Positions 17,122 through 26,367 of a stretch of 43,699 nucleotides of DNA are shown here, in pieces. Each line of letters starts with the position of its first letter. The stretch's first letter is position 1. Below the pieces are notes generated by a model that ran no database searches, was not told where the DNA came from, and saw nothing but the letters and a program-made list of their open reading frames with translations. The position numbers were made by a program, and so were the translations under genes. Origin of the DNA: an uncultured Methylotenera sp. GTDB taxonomy: Bacteria > Pseudomonadota > Gammaproteobacteria > Burkholderiales > Methylophilaceae. The stretch lies in NCBI RefSeq assembly GCF_946479685.1, contig NZ_CAMLGS010000021.1:1-43699 (forward strand), written 5' to 3'.

Positions 17122-18411
17122 TTAAACTTGGCTGCTAGTTAAGTAAGTAACCGCCGCTTCCACGCTTAACTTCTGCTGCTCGCCCTTCACCGTTGCTAAC
17201 AGCGGTTTTAATGCCACTTCATTATTGGCAACTTCATCATCACCCAAGATCAGCGCATACTTGGCGCGGCTACGGTCGGCTTTTTTCATCTGCGATTTAA
17301 AGCTGCCGCCACCAGCGTGTAATACCACTTGAATATTGGCATTACGTAAACGCTCGGCAATACCAAACGCGATAGCCTCAGCTTGCTCACCTACGTTAAC
17401 CAAATACACATCAGGCGCATCGTCCGCGGTAATTTGATACTCTTGCATCAGTAAGAACACACGTTCCAGGCCGATACCAAAACCGCAAGCAGGGGTTGCA
17501 TCACCACCCAGGCGTTCAACCAAGCTATCGTAGCGACCACCACCAGCGATGGTACCCTGCGCACCTAGTTTGGTTGTTACCCACTCAAATACTGTACGGT
17601 TATAGTAATCCAGACCACGCACCAGACGCGGATTGATGGTGTAAGCAACACCGGCGTCATTCAAGCGTTTACACAGACCTTCAAAGTGCGCGCGAGTTTC
17701 AGCGCCTAAACAATCCAGCAGTTTGGGTGCTGCTTCACACATGGCCTGCATGCGCGGGTTTTTAGTATCAAGGATACGCAATGGGTTGGTATGCAGACGG
17801 CGTTTAGCATCTTCATCCAGCAAGTCTGCGTGCTGCTCAAAATAGGCAATCAGCACATTACGATATTCGGCACGCTCGTGCGCATCGCCAATACTATTAA
17901 TTTGCAGCTCAACGTCGGTAATGCCAAGCTCACGCCACAGCCTTGCCAGCAGTACAATTTGCTCAGCATCCACTTCCGGGGTATCAAAACCAAACGCTTC
18001 CACACCAATTTGATGGAACTGGCGCTGGCGACCCTTTTGTACATTCTCATGACGGAACATAGCACCGCTGTACCATAAACGCTGCGGGCCGTTGTAAGTA
18101 AGGTTATGTTCAACCACTGCGCGCACGCAGCCCGCGGTGCCTTCCGGACGCAGGGTGAGTTTGTCACCGTTCAGTGCATCCTCCCACGCGTACATCTCTT
18201 TTTCTACAATGTCCGTATGCTCACCCACGCTGCGCACAAACAGATCGGTTGGCTCCACCAAGGGCATGCGGATATTTTTGTAACCATACTGTGCCAGCAC
18301 GCGACGCGCTGTGTCTTCTAACTTAAACCATAAAGGCGTAGCCTCAGGCAGAATGTCGTAAAAACCTTTGATACTTTGAAATTTATTATTTGCTTGTAAT
18401 TTGTTGCTCAT
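17122..18411 (-). CDS. hisS: Histidyl-tRNA synthetase
   Basis: Class II aminoacyl-tRNA synthetase that charges tRNA-His in the cytoplasm. The 429 residues match HisRS. Visible motifs: N-terminal KGFYDILPEATPLWFKLED; motif 2 region YSGAMFRHENVQKGRQRQFHQIGVE; HisA-type VRGLDYYNRTVFEW; motif 3 GGGRYDSLVERLGG and GFGIGLERVFLL. The anticodon-binding domain occupies about 330-425 (DVYLVNVGEQAEA, KSQMKKADRSRAKYALILGDDE). It starts 19 bp after ispG and is followed 45 bp later by an ABC ATPase gene. The ispG-hisS order is conserved in beta- and gammaproteobacteria. Confidence 0.97.
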   Translation of the reverse strand: MSNKLQANNKFQSIKGFYDILPEATPLWFKLEDTARRVLAQYGYKNIRMPLVEPTDLFVRSVGEHTDIVEKEMYAWEDALNGDKLTLRPEGTAGCVRAVVEHNLTYNGPQRLWYSGAMFRHENVQKGRQRQFHQIGVEAFGFDTPEVDAEQIVLLARLWRELGITDVELQINSIGDAHERAEYRNVLIAYFEQHADLLDEDAKRRLHTNPLRILDTKNPRMQAMCEAAPKLLDCLGAETRAHFEGLCKRLNDAGVAYTINPRLVRGLDYYNRTVFEWVTTKLGAQGTIAGGGRYDSLVERLGGDATPACGFGIGLERVFLLMQEYQITADDAPDVYLVNVGEQAEAIAFGIAERLRNANIQVVLHAGGGSFKSQMKKADRSRAKYALILGDDEVANNEVALKPLLATVKGEQQKLSVEAAVTYLTSSQV

Positions 18412-18430
18412 GAACTTTTGTAATTGCCTA

Positions 18431-19735
18431 TTATGAATTGACTGCTTGTATTGGAATTATTTTTGGCGCAGATGCCGGGCGCAGTTTACCGCCTTCGGCA
18501 TAGTTTTTCTGCACGTAGGCTTCAACAATTGCCTGAAACTCTTCAGCGATGCGGTCACCTTTCAAGGTGACGGTTTTTTCACCATCGACGAACACCGGTG
18601 CCACAGGCACTTCACCGGTACCTGGCAGGCTAATGCCCACATTCGCTAATTTAGACTCGCCCGGGCCGTTGACCACGCACCCCATCACTGCCACGCTCAT
18701 GTTCTCCACCCCGGCATATGCATCGCGCCAAATCGGCATCTGATTGCGCAGGTAAGTTTGAATTTGCATCGCAAGTTCTTGGAAATAAGTAGAAGTGGTA
18801 CGGCCGCAACCTGGGCAAGCCGTTACCAACGGTGTAAATGAGCGTATGCCCATGGTTTGCAGAATTTCCTGCGCCACCACCACCTCTTTAGTGCGTGACT
18901 CATTCGGCTCTGGTGTAAGTGATACTCGGATAGTATTGCCGATACCCTGCTGCAACAATAAAGCCAACGCCGCAGTTGAAGCCACGATACCTTTAGAGCC
19001 CATACCGGCTTCGGTTAAACCTAAATGCAGTGGATAATCACTACGATTTGCCAGCTCGGTATAGACTTTTACCAAATCCTGCACATCACTGACTTTGCAG
19101 GAAATAATAATCTGGTTCGGCGACAAACCTAATGCTACCGCTTGCTCCGCACTCTCCAGTGCAGACTGGATTAACGCTTCGCGCATCAATGCATCGGCAG
19201 TCAATGGCTCTGCCAGCTTAGCATTGTCATCCATCATCTGTGCCATTTTGGCTTGGTCTAAGCTGCCCCAGTTCACGCCAATACGTACTGCTTTTTTGTA
19301 CTGTATTGCCGCTTCAATCATTGCGGCGAACTGTTCATCGCGCTTAGAACCTTTACCCACATTGCCTGGGTTAATACGGTACTTTGCTAGCGATTCAGCA
19401 CAATCAGGATATTGCGCCAGTAACTTATGACCGTTGTAATGAAAATCACCAACCAAGGGTACATTGCAGCCTAGTTTATCTAAGCCACGGCGAATATTGC
19501 CCACTTGCGCAGCCGCTTCAGGAGAGTTCACCGTGATGCGCACCACTTCAGAACCAGCCTGCCACAGCTCATACACCTGCTTGATAGTGGCTTCGGCATC
19601 CGCGGTATCGGTATTGGTCATACTTTGCACCACTACTGGCGCTGGCAAGGTATCCAACAAGCCGCCACCGACTGGCACATGCCCCACCATCACTTGCAAG
19701 GTATTACGGGCTTTATTTTGCGTAAACAAACTCAA
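18431..19735 (-). CDS. ispG: (E)-4-hydroxy-3-methylbut-2-enyl-diphosphate synthase IspG (GcpE), TTG start
   Basis: [4Fe-4S] enzyme of the MEP isoprenoid pathway that converts methylerythritol cyclodiphosphate to HMBPP. The N-terminal TIM barrel carries [20 protein letters not shown] and [17 protein letters not shown]. The C-terminal cluster domain carries [19 protein letters not shown] and [12 protein letters not shown], with the three cluster cysteines. The 434 residues match the longer proteobacterial form. The start is a TTG at 19735: GGAG lies six bases before it and overlaps the TAA stop of rodZ, indicating translational coupling. Downstream order with hisS is conserved. Confidence 0.96.
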   Translation of the reverse strand: MSLFTQNKARNTLQVMVGHVPVGGGLLDTLPAPVVVQSMTNTDTADAEATIKQVYELWQAGSEVVRITVNSPEAAAQVGNIRRGLDKLGCNVPLVGDFHYNGHKLLAQYPDCAESLAKYRINPGNVGKGSKRDEQFAAMIEAAIQYKKAVRIGVNWGSLDQAKMAQMMDDNAKLAEPLTADALMREALIQSALESAEQAVALGLSPNQIIISCKVSDVQDLVKVYTELANRSDYPLHLGLTEAGMGSKGIVASTAALALLLQQGIGNTIRVSLTPEPNESRTKEVVVAQEILQTMGIRSFTPLVTACPGCGRTTSTYFQELAMQIQTYLRNQMPIWRDAYAGVENMSVAVMGCVVNGPGESKLANVGISLPGTGEVPVAPVFVDGEKTVTLKGDRIAEEFQAIVEAYVQKNYAEGGKLRPASAPKIIPIQAVNS

Positions 19736-19738
19736 CGA

Positions 19739-20761
19739 TTACTCCAAATTGATACGTGCAACATTGCTGCGAGTATAGCTAGCTAAATCCATAGCCTGCC
19801 CAGAAACATTGACGGTAGTGGCCTTAGCATTACCAATCACAACATTAAATGGGGTTTGAAAGCTCAGCGACTGCGTATCGCCGGCATTCAAGGTCGCTTC
19901 ATACAATATTTGTCCGGCTTTATCACTTACACGTACCCAAGACTTTTCTGTCACGGTCATGCTCACTTTTTTCGTCGTGGCAGCAGACGGCAACTCAGGT
20001 TGAGCTTTAGGTTCGGTTTTAACTTGAGGTTCGGTTTTAACTTGAGGTTCGGTTTTAACTGGTGCAGGTGTTGCTGCCGGAGCTACTGTAGGCACTGGCG
20101 CAACAGCTTGTGGAGCAGCAGGCTGCGCGTTGACTGTAGGGGCATTTGCAAGCACAGCATCCTGACCTTGCACTGCATCATCGGCAGACTGACGCTCCGC
20201 TGCTGGTAAAGCTGCTTCGGGTAAGGTTGCTTCAGGCATCGCTACTTCTGTAGTGTCTTGCGGCTCAACTGCCTGCTCTGCCACTGGCGCACTTACTTGT
20301 GGCGCGGCTTCATCCGGCGCTTTAGCCTGTTTTGGCAAGTATTCAATATAGACAAACCATGCTAATAAAAAGAATAAAACCAGAATACTGCCTAAAATAT
20401 AGAGCAGCCATGGCTTATTGTCCTTAGTGAGCTGCACAGGCTGCATAGAAGGATTCACCGCAAGCAAGCTAGGTGACTGCACTGGCGACAATTGACGATA
20501 AAGGTCTAGCAACGGTGCTGCGTCTATCTCTAACAAACGCGCATAATTACGGATAAAACCACGGGTAATCATCGCATCTGGCAATAATTCAAAAGCATCA
20601 CGCTCTAACGCATCCACTTGTTTAACGCTATAGCGCAAGCGATCTGACACATCTTGCTGTGACAACTTCTTTGCTTCCCTTGTTGCTTGCAACACTGCGC
20701 CTAATGACGCACTCACAGCAACCTCTTCGACAATCTCTTCAACCTGTTGTGTATCTGTCAT
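19739..20761 (-). CDS. rodZ: Cytoskeletal/cell-shape protein RodZ
   Basis: Membrane protein that binds MreB and helps maintain rod shape. An N-terminal cytoplasmic helix-turn-helix domain (about 20-85: LGAVLQATREAKKLSQQDVSDRL) is followed by a basic juxtamembrane stretch and one TM helix at about 118-141 (WLLYILGSILVLFFLLAWFVYI). The periplasmic linker (about 145-265) is rich in Pro, Ala and Glu. The C-terminal DUF4115 beta domain occupies about 268-340 (KKVSMTVTEKSWVRVSDKAG). The 340 residues are typical. The linker includes three VKTEPQ-type repeats encoded by an 18-bp DNA repeat. It starts 2 bp from the end of pilW and overlaps the ispG ribosome site. Confidence 0.94.
   Translation of the reverse strand: MTDTQQVEEIVEEVAVSASLGAVLQATREAKKLSQQDVSDRLRYSVKQVDALERDAFELLPDAMITRGFIRNYARLLEIDAAPLLDLYRQLSPVQSPSLLAVNPSMQPVQLTKDNKPWLLYILGSILVLFFLLAWFVYIEYLPKQAKAPDEAAPQVSAPVAEQAVEPQDTTEVAMPEATLPEAALPAAERQSADDAVQGQDAVLANAPTVNAQPAAPQAVAPVPTVAPAATPAPVKTEPQVKTEPQVKTEPKAQPELPSAATTKKVSMTVTEKSWVRVSDKAGQILYEATLNAGDTQSLSFQTPFNVVIGNAKATTVNVSGQAMDLASYTRSNVARINLE
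20010..20060. repeat. 18-bp tandem repeat in rodZ linker
   Basis: GGTTCGGTTTTAACTTGA occurs at 20010-20027 and 20028-20045 and partially at 20046-20060. It encodes VKTEPQ repeats in the disordered periplasmic linker. The period is a multiple of three, so copy-number change would alter only linker length. Confidence 0.92.
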
Positions 20762-20763
20762 TG

Positions 20764-21576
20764 TTAATTTCCACTCTGTAACAATTTAGCTTGTTCTGAA
20801 TCTGGATATTGACGTCTTAACTCAAGTGCATAACTTGACTCATCATCGTGGTTACCTAGCAAACGCGCAACCCTTACCGACAACCACAACAACTCAGGGC
20901 CAGGTCGGCTTAACATCGCGTTTTGCAAAGTGTTTCTAGCGCTAGCTACGTCATTGCGGTTGAATTGAATGAGCGCTAACTGATAAGCGGCAGAATGAAA
21001 CAGCGGCTCTAACTGTAATGCACGTTGAAAATACACCTCTGCATTACGTGCATCCTGTTTACGCAATGAGCAAATACCCGCATTGGTATAAGCTACTGCT
21101 GGCGTGGCATACAATGGGTTTTTCACTGCAGCCATAAATTCTTTGATTGACTCATCCACACGGCCGCGTGAGCACAAAAAATTACCAAAGTTATTATGTG
21201 ACTCTGAGTTATTAGGCTCTACTTGCACTGCTTGCTTGAAGTTAGCTTCAGCCAAGGCATCTTGACCTAGCGCGGCGTGCACCATGCCTAAGCCGTTGTA
21301 AGCCATCGCAAATGTTGGATCGATTTTCGTGGCGATTGTGAATTCATCCAAGGCAACCTCCAGATTACGCTGCTGCAAATACACAGAGCCCAAATCTGAG
21401 TGTGCACGTGCACGTGCTTTCAAGGCGCCATTATCAGTCGATTGCTGTGACTGGGTAACGCAAGCAGTCACAAGCAAAGTAAGCGCAGCGGCAAAACCCA
21501 GCCTAGACGCAACAGATTTACGTGCATGAGATTTAACTGACTCAAACTGCTGAGTAAGTAACTGGATCAAATTCAT
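20764..21576 (-). CDS. pilW: Type IV pilus biogenesis TPR lipoprotein PilW/PilF
   Basis: Outer-membrane TPR lipoprotein (pilotin) needed for PilQ secretin assembly and type IV pilus stability. An N-terminal hydrophobic segment ends at a lipobox-like Val-Thr-Ala-Cys (LTLLVTACVTQ), preceded by an unusually long polar stretch of about 25 residues. Six TPR-like repeats follow: ARAHSDLGSVYLQQRNLEVALDEF, AMAYNGLGMVHAALGQDALAEANF, SESHNNFGNFLCSRGRVDESI and others. The 270 residues match PilF/PilW. It lies between rlmN and rodZ, the conserved position in this cluster. A type IV pilus is also supported by pilU at 36823. Confidence 0.92.
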   Translation of the reverse strand: MNLIQLLTQQFESVKSHARKSVASRLGFAAALTLLVTACVTQSQQSTDNGALKARARAHSDLGSVYLQQRNLEVALDEFTIATKIDPTFAMAYNGLGMVHAALGQDALAEANFKQAVQVEPNNSESHNNFGNFLCSRGRVDESIKEFMAAVKNPLYATPAVAYTNAGICSLRKQDARNAEVYFQRALQLEPLFHSAAYQLALIQFNRNDVASARNTLQNAMLSRPGPELLWLSVRVARLLGNHDDESSYALELRRQYPDSEQAKLLQSGN

Positions 21577-21592
21577 TTAACATTCACCTCGT

Positions 21593-22696
21593 TTAATCAA
21601 CGGATTCTATCGGAATATGCCTAGAAGTACGTTTCGTTTTATCTAGCACTTTACCTGCTAATTGACCACACGCCGCATCAATATCGTCACCGCGTGTTTT
21701 ACGCACAGTAACAACATAACCAGCCTGCATCAAGATATCACGGAATACACGCACATGATTCGGCTTAGACGTATCATAACCGCTATTAGGGAATGGATTA
21801 AACGGGATTAAATTAAATTTACAAGAAACATTCTTCACCAACTCTAAAAGTTGGTGCGCGTGTTCAACGGTATCATTCACGCCATCCAGCATCACGTATT
21901 CAAACGTAACGAAGTCACGCGGCGCTTTTTCCAGGTAGCGATTACACGCCGCCATTAATTCTTTGAGTGGGTATTTTTTATTGATAGGCACAATCACATC
22001 GCGCAACGCATCATTGGGCGCGTGCAGTGACACCGCCAGTGCCACCGGGCAATCTTCTTTCAGCCTATCCATGGCTGGCACCATGCCACTGGTAGATAAA
22101 GTCACGCGGCGGCGGCTTAAGCCGTACGCGGAATCATCCAGCATAATCTGCATCGCAGTCACTACATTATCGTAGTTAGCCAACGGCTCGCCCATACCCA
22201 TCATCACCACATTACTAATAATGCGGTCACTGGCAGGCAGCATGTCGTAGCCCGGCTCTTGGCGTAACGTTTGGTTGGCGATGGCCACTTGGCCAATAAT
22301 TTCGGCAACACTCAGGTTGCGATTAAAACCTTGGCGCCCGGTAGAACAGAAGGTGCACTCCAGTGCACAGCCTACCTGGCTGGAAACACATAAAGTACCG
22401 CGGTCATCCTCAGGGATGAATACGGTCTCAATGCTATTTGCAGCATCCGTACCGATCAGCCACTTACGTGTGCCGTCGTTAGACACCTGTGCTAACTGCA
22501 CTGTCGGCAAAGTAATCTCTGCATCGACAGCCAGTTTTTCGCGCAGGTTTTTAGCAATATCAGTCATCTGCTCAAAATCATGCACACCAAAGTGATGCAT
22601 CCAGCGCATTAGCTGTTTTGCACGAAAAGGTTTCTCACCTCTATCAGCAAACCATTGAGCGAGCTGTTTTTGATTGTAATTGAGCAGATTGACCAA
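21593..22696 (-). CDS. rlmN: 23S rRNA/tRNA adenine-C2 methyltransferase RlmN, TTG start
   Basis: Radical-SAM enzyme that methylates C2 of A2503 in 23S rRNA and A37 in some tRNAs. The radical-SAM motif is [16 protein letters not shown], and the methyl-carrying cysteine is in [14 protein letters not shown] near the C-terminus. RlmN-typical segments include [13 protein letters not shown] and [15 protein letters not shown]. The 367 residues match. The start appears to be TTG at 22696, with AAGGTG eight bases upstream and no nearby ATG in frame. It is followed by pilW 16 bp later. The ndk gene lies upstream on the same strand with a 105-bp spacer containing a stem-loop. Confidence 0.96.
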   Translation of the reverse strand: MVNLLNYNQKQLAQWFADRGEKPFRAKQLMRWMHHFGVHDFEQMTDIAKNLREKLAVDAEITLPTVQLAQVSNDGTRKWLIGTDAANSIETVFIPEDDRGTLCVSSQVGCALECTFCSTGRQGFNRNLSVAEIIGQVAIANQTLRQEPGYDMLPASDRIISNVVMMGMGEPLANYDNVVTAMQIMLDDSAYGLSRRRVTLSTSGMVPAMDRLKEDCPVALAVSLHAPNDALRDVIVPINKKYPLKELMAACNRYLEKAPRDFVTFEYVMLDGVNDTVEHAHQLLELVKNVSCKFNLIPFNPFPNSGYDTSKPNHVRVFRDILMQAGYVVTVRKTRGDDIDAACGQLAGKVLDKTKRTSRHIPIESVD

Positions 22697-22735
22697 AATT
22701 GTTACACCTTAAATATTAACGATTAATTATTCCTT

Positions 22736-22789
22736 GGTTGCCAGTCCTGAACTGCAGGCCTTTAGCCCGCAACACAAACCTATGCAACC
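22736..22789 (-). other. Stem-loop in ndk-rlmN spacer
   Basis: GCAGGC (22754-22759) pairs with GCCCGC (22765-22770), including one G-T pair. An outer GGTTGC (22736-22741) can pair with GCAACC (22784-22789). There is no clear U-run, so this may be a weak attenuator or processing site between ndk and rlmN. Confidence 0.35.
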
Positions 22790-22801
22790 TGAATAATTAA
22801 A

Positions 22802-23209
22802 TTACTTACCGAAGAAGTAAGCGATTTCGATTGCAGCGTTTTCAGCAGAATCAGAACCGTGCACTGCGTTTGCATCGATGCTTTCAGCAAAGTCAGCACG
22901 GATAGTACCCGCAGCAGCTTCTTTAGGGTTTGTAGCACCCATCAAGTCACGGTTAACTTGCACTGCGTTTTCGCCTTCTAAAGCTTGAATCATCACTGGG
23001 CCAGAAACCATGAATTTTACTAGGTCAGCAAAGAATGGACGCTCTTTGTGTACTGCGTAGAAACCTTCAGCTTCAGCTTGTGTTAGTTGTGCCATTTTAG
23101 CTTCAACAACTTTCAAACCAGCGTTTTCAAAACGTGTGTAGATTTTACCGATTACGTTTTTTGCAACTGCATCTGGTTTGATGATAGAAAGCGTGCGTTG
23201 AACTGCCAT
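22802..23209 (-). CDS. ndk: Nucleoside diphosphate kinase
   Basis: Transfers gamma-phosphate between nucleoside di- and triphosphates through a phosphohistidine. Conserved motifs: [19 protein letters not shown] at the N-terminus, [24 protein letters not shown], and the active-site His118 in [12 protein letters not shown]. The 135 residues end AYFFGK, about seven residues short of the E. coli protein, but the missing part is the variable tail and the enzyme looks complete. GGAG precedes the ATG. The upstream region (23210-23348) is shared with the divergent fhc operon. ndk upstream of rlmN is the conserved proteobacterial order. Confidence 0.97.
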   Translation of the reverse strand: MAVQRTLSIIKPDAVAKNVIGKIYTRFENAGLKVVEAKMAQLTQAEAEGFYAVHKERPFFADLVKFMVSGPVMIQALEGENAVQVNRDLMGATNPKEAAAGTIRADFAESIDANAVHGSDSAENAAIEIAYFFGK

Positions 23210-23348
23210 AATTACTCCATTAAATTGACTTATTGAAAAGACCGTTAAAATACCATTTTTAGCACTTAAAATAAACCAACATTTTATGTTACTGTGTTAA
23301 TTAAATGAGTTTTAGAATCACCCTCGATGTGTCAAAATTAGCGTTATT

Positions 23349-24620
23349 ATGAAAAACAATTTAAATCCCACCCTCCCTGCCTCCATAACTTGCCCTGCCT
23401 GCGGCATGCTTTGTGATGATTTAGTGCTAACAAGTTCCGCGCCTGTGTCGATTCAAAATGCCTGTGCCAAAAGCATTACCTTTTTTGAGCAGTCATTTAA
23501 TGCGGGCAATGCCAACACAGCGCCTAGTGTTGCGGGCAAAACCACAGACTTGGACAGTGCAATTAAAGCAGCCGCTGCCATCTTGGCACAAAGCAAAGCT
23601 CCGCTGATTGCGGGTCTTGGTACCGAGGTACAAGGCATGCGTACCATTATGCGTTTAGCGGCAGCTAGTAATGCAACGTTAGACCACATGCACAGCGAAT
23701 CGTCCGTACGCAATACACTGACTATGCAAAATGGCGGCTGGCTCACCACCACCCTGTCAGAAATTAAAAATCGTGCCGATGTGATTTTAGCTATCGGTAC
23801 AGATATCGCGACTAGCCATCCGCGCTTCTTCGAGAAACTGGTTTGGGATTCTGCCAGCCTGTTTGATAAAGCTAGCCCTGAGGTAATTTATTTAGGTGTG
23901 CCAGCAGACAAAGCGCAAGCAGCCACCTCACCAGCAGGCAAAACCGCCAGCACAGTAGGCAATGATCTAACGCAAGTGCCAGAAATAGTAAACGCACTTA
24001 ATGCATTGTTACTCAATAAAAAAATCAATGCAGAAACTGTAGGTGGCGTAGCGGTAGCGACCTTACAAGCCTTGGTAGAAAAATTAAAAGCCGCCAAATA
24101 CGCAGTAGTGGTATGGTCTGCAAGCAGCTTAAAATTCAGCCACGCAGAACTTACCATTCAAAGCATCGTACAACTGGTGAACCAACTGAACGAATCCACG
24201 CGCGCAGCTGGCCTGCCGCTCAACTCAGGCGATGGTGATTCATCAGTAAACAACACCAGCACATGGTTAAGTGGTTACCCAACCAGAAACCGCTTTGTGG
24301 ATGGCAAACCTGAATATGACAACTATCATTTCAGCACACAAAAGCAATTGCAAAACAGTGATGCCTTAGTGTGGGTAAGCAGTTTCAACCCTGTGAGCGC
24401 ACCGCAAACCACACTACCGACCATCGTGATTGGACACCCAGACACGAAATTCGAGCGCACACCGGACGTATTTATTCCGGTTGGCATCCCAGGTGTTGAC
24501 CATGCCGGTTCTATGTTCCGCATGGATAGCTCTATCACGCTACCACTAAAAAAATTACGCAATAACGAATTACCCAACTTGAGCGAGGTAATCACGAAAA
24601 TCGAGGCAGAATTAGCATGA
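23349..24620 (+). CDS. fhcB: Formyltransferase/hydrolase complex subunit B
   Basis: Homologue of formylmethanofuran dehydrogenase subunit B (FwdB/FmdB), part of the bacterial Fhc complex. With FhcA, C and D this complex moves the formyl group from formyl-tetrahydromethanopterin to methylofuran and hydrolyses it to formate. The N-terminus keeps CPACGMLCDDL with C15, C18 and C22, plus C39, the spacing of a [4Fe-4S] site in FwdB. No cysteine follows residue 39 in the 423-residue protein, so the ligand for a molybdenum or tungsten pterin is absent. That agrees with bacterial Fhc being hydrolytic rather than redox-active. It is first in the operon and overlaps fhcA by ATGA. A weak promoter candidate (TTGACT at 23225, TAAAAT at 23246) lies upstream, but its 15-bp spacer is short. 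Confidence 0.93.
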   Translation: MKNNLNPTLPASITCPACGMLCDDLVLTSSAPVSIQNACAKSITFFEQSFNAGNANTAPSVAGKTTDLDSAIKAAAAILAQSKAPLIAGLGTEVQGMRTIMRLAAASNATLDHMHSESSVRNTLTMQNGGWLTTTLSEIKNRADVILAIGTDIATSHPRFFEKLVWDSASLFDKASPEVIYLGVPADKAQAATSPAGKTASTVGNDLTQVPEIVNALNALLLNKKINAETVGGVAVATLQALVEKLKAAKYAVVVWSASSLKFSHAELTIQSIVQLVNQLNESTRAAGLPLNSGDGDSSVNNTSTWLSGYPTRNRFVDGKPEYDNYHFSTQKQLQNSDALVWVSSFNPVSAPQTTLPTIVIGHPDTKFERTPDVFIPVGIPGVDHAGSMFRMDSSITLPLKKLRNNELPNLSEVITKIEAELA

Positions 24621-26293
24621 TCACTTTACTCAAGAACGGCAGACTATACGACCCGGCGCACAACAAAAATGGCGTGGTCGAAGATATTTACATCTACCAA
24701 GGCCGTATCGTACCAAAGCCGCTAGATAACGCTAAAATTAGCCAAATCTATGATTTAACTGGAAAAGTAGTGATGGCGGGCGCAATTGACATGCACAGCC
24801 ATATTGGCGGCGGTAAGGTCAATATTGCACGCATGATGCTGCCTGAATACCAGCAAAAACAGATGCAGGAAATTAAAAACCTGAGCGAGCCAGAAGCGCA
24901 CATCTGTACGCCGTATTGCAGCCATCACGCCACACCAACTGCTACTGACACTGGTTTCAGATACATTGAAATGGGTTACACCGCTGCGTTTGAACCAGCA
25001 ATCTCCCCTATCAATGCGCGCCAAGCCCACTTGGAGATGGGCGACACCCCGATGATTGATAAGGGTGGCTATGCGATGCTGGGTAACGACGATTACTTCT
25101 TACGCATGCTCACCGCGAAAAAAGACCAAAAAGCGATTAACGACTACGTTGCCTGGATTTTGCATGCCACACAGACTATCGGCATCAAAGTCGTAAACCC
25201 GGGTGGCATTAGCGCATTTAAATTCAATCAACGCCGTTTGAATTTAGACGAAAACCACCAGCATTACCAAGTAAGCCCACGTGAAGTGCTGCAAAGCCTA
25301 AGCCGCGCCGTGCACGAACTTGGCATTGCCAAACCACTGCACGTGCACTGTAACAACCTAGGCGCAGCCGGTAACTTCCAAACCACGCTGGACACCATGG
25401 GCGCAAGTAATGGCCTGCCTATGCACTTAACGCATATTCAGTTCCATAGCTACGGCACAGAAGGCGATAAAAAATTCTCATCAGCTGCTGCGCAAATCGC
25501 AGAAGCGATCAATAAAAACAAAAACATCACGGCTGACGTTGGTCAAATCCTGTTTAACCAAACCGTTACCGCATCTGGCGACTCCATGATGCAGCATTTA
25601 AACGCCAAGCACGCGAATCCTAAAAAATCAGTGATTATGGATATCGAGTGTGATGCTGGCTGTGGTGTATTGCCGTTTAAATATCGCGATGAAAACTATG
25701 TGAATGCCCTGCAATGGGCAATCGGTCTGGAAATTTTCCTATCGGTTGAAGATCCATGGCGTATTTTCCTCACCACAGACCATCCGAATGGCGCACCGTT
25801 TACCAGCTACCCGCATCTGATTCGCTTACTGATGGATAAGTCTTTCCGAAACGAAGCCTTTGCCAAACTGAATCTGGACGCTCAATCCATGAGCAACCTC
25901 ACCAGCTTAGACCGAGAATACAGCCTGTACGACATCGCCATCATGACGCGCGCAGGCGCCAGCAAGCTGATTGGTATGAACGAGCGTGGCCACTTGGGCG
26001 TAGGTGCTAACGCAGACATCACGGTTTATACCGACAAAGAAGACCGCGAAGCCATGTTTGCCAAGCCTGATTACGTATTTAAAAATGGTGAGCTAGTAGT
26101 GAAAGACGGTGCAGTGGTTAAAGTGGTGTGGGGTGCTACCCATACCGCAAAACCGGCTTTTGATATCGGTGTCGAAAAAGAGTTGAAACAATACTTTGAC
26201 CGCTACCAAACCATCAGCATGGATAACTTTAAGATTAGCAGTGACGAGATTTCTGATGACGGCAGAGGTAGTGTTGTCGTCAATGAAAACTAA
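24617..26293 (+). CDS. fhcA: Formyltransferase/hydrolase complex subunit A (amidohydrolase)
   Basis: Metal-dependent amidohydrolase-family subunit, homologous to FwdA/FmdA, that hydrolyses formyl-methylofuran to formate. The metal site begins with AIDMHSHIGGG (H60, H62). Further histidines appear in LHVHCNNLGAAGN and LTHIQFHSYG, and a catalytic-type Asp in LTTDHPNGAPF. The C-terminal metal-dependent hydrolase cap ends in the dihydroorotase-like GHLGVGANADITVY segment. The 558 residues match family length. It overlaps fhcB by four bases (ATGA), indicating translational coupling. The 74-bp gap to the next gene contains hairpins and a strong ribosome site. Confidence 0.95.
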   Translation: MITLLKNGRLYDPAHNKNGVVEDIYIYQGRIVPKPLDNAKISQIYDLTGKVVMAGAIDMHSHIGGGKVNIARMMLPEYQQKQMQEIKNLSEPEAHICTPYCSHHATPTATDTGFRYIEMGYTAAFEPAISPINARQAHLEMGDTPMIDKGGYAMLGNDDYFLRMLTAKKDQKAINDYVAWILHATQTIGIKVVNPGGISAFKFNQRRLNLDENHQHYQVSPREVLQSLSRAVHELGIAKPLHVHCNNLGAAGNFQTTLDTMGASNGLPMHLTHIQFHSYGTEGDKKFSSAAAQIAEAINKNKNITADVGQILFNQTVTASGDSMMQHLNAKHANPKKSVIMDIECDAGCGVLPFKYRDENYVNALQWAIGLEIFLSVEDPWRIFLTTDHPNGAPFTSYPHLIRLLMDKSFRNEAFAKLNLDAQSMSNLTSLDREYSLYDIAIMTRAGASKLIGMNERGHLGVGANADITVYTDKEDREAMFAKPDYVFKNGELVVKDGAVVKVVWGATHTAKPAFDIGVEKELKQYFDRYQTISMDNFKISSDEISDDGRGSVVVNEN

Positions 26294-26294
26294 T

Positions 26295-26355
26295 AGTGTT
26301 ACTAATTAACACTCTTGCGAACTACTAGTATTAAGAGCTAACAGTCTCGCGACTG
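26295..26355 (+). other. Hairpin pair in fhcA-PPOX gene spacer
   Basis: AGTGTTA (26295-26301) / TAACACT (26307-26313) and CAGTC (26342-26346) / GACTG (26351-26355) form two small stem-loops in the only sizeable gap of the fhc operon. They could mark mRNA processing or partial attenuation between fhcBA and the three downstream genes. Confidence 0.4.
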
Positions 26356-26367
26356 AAAGGAAACGAT

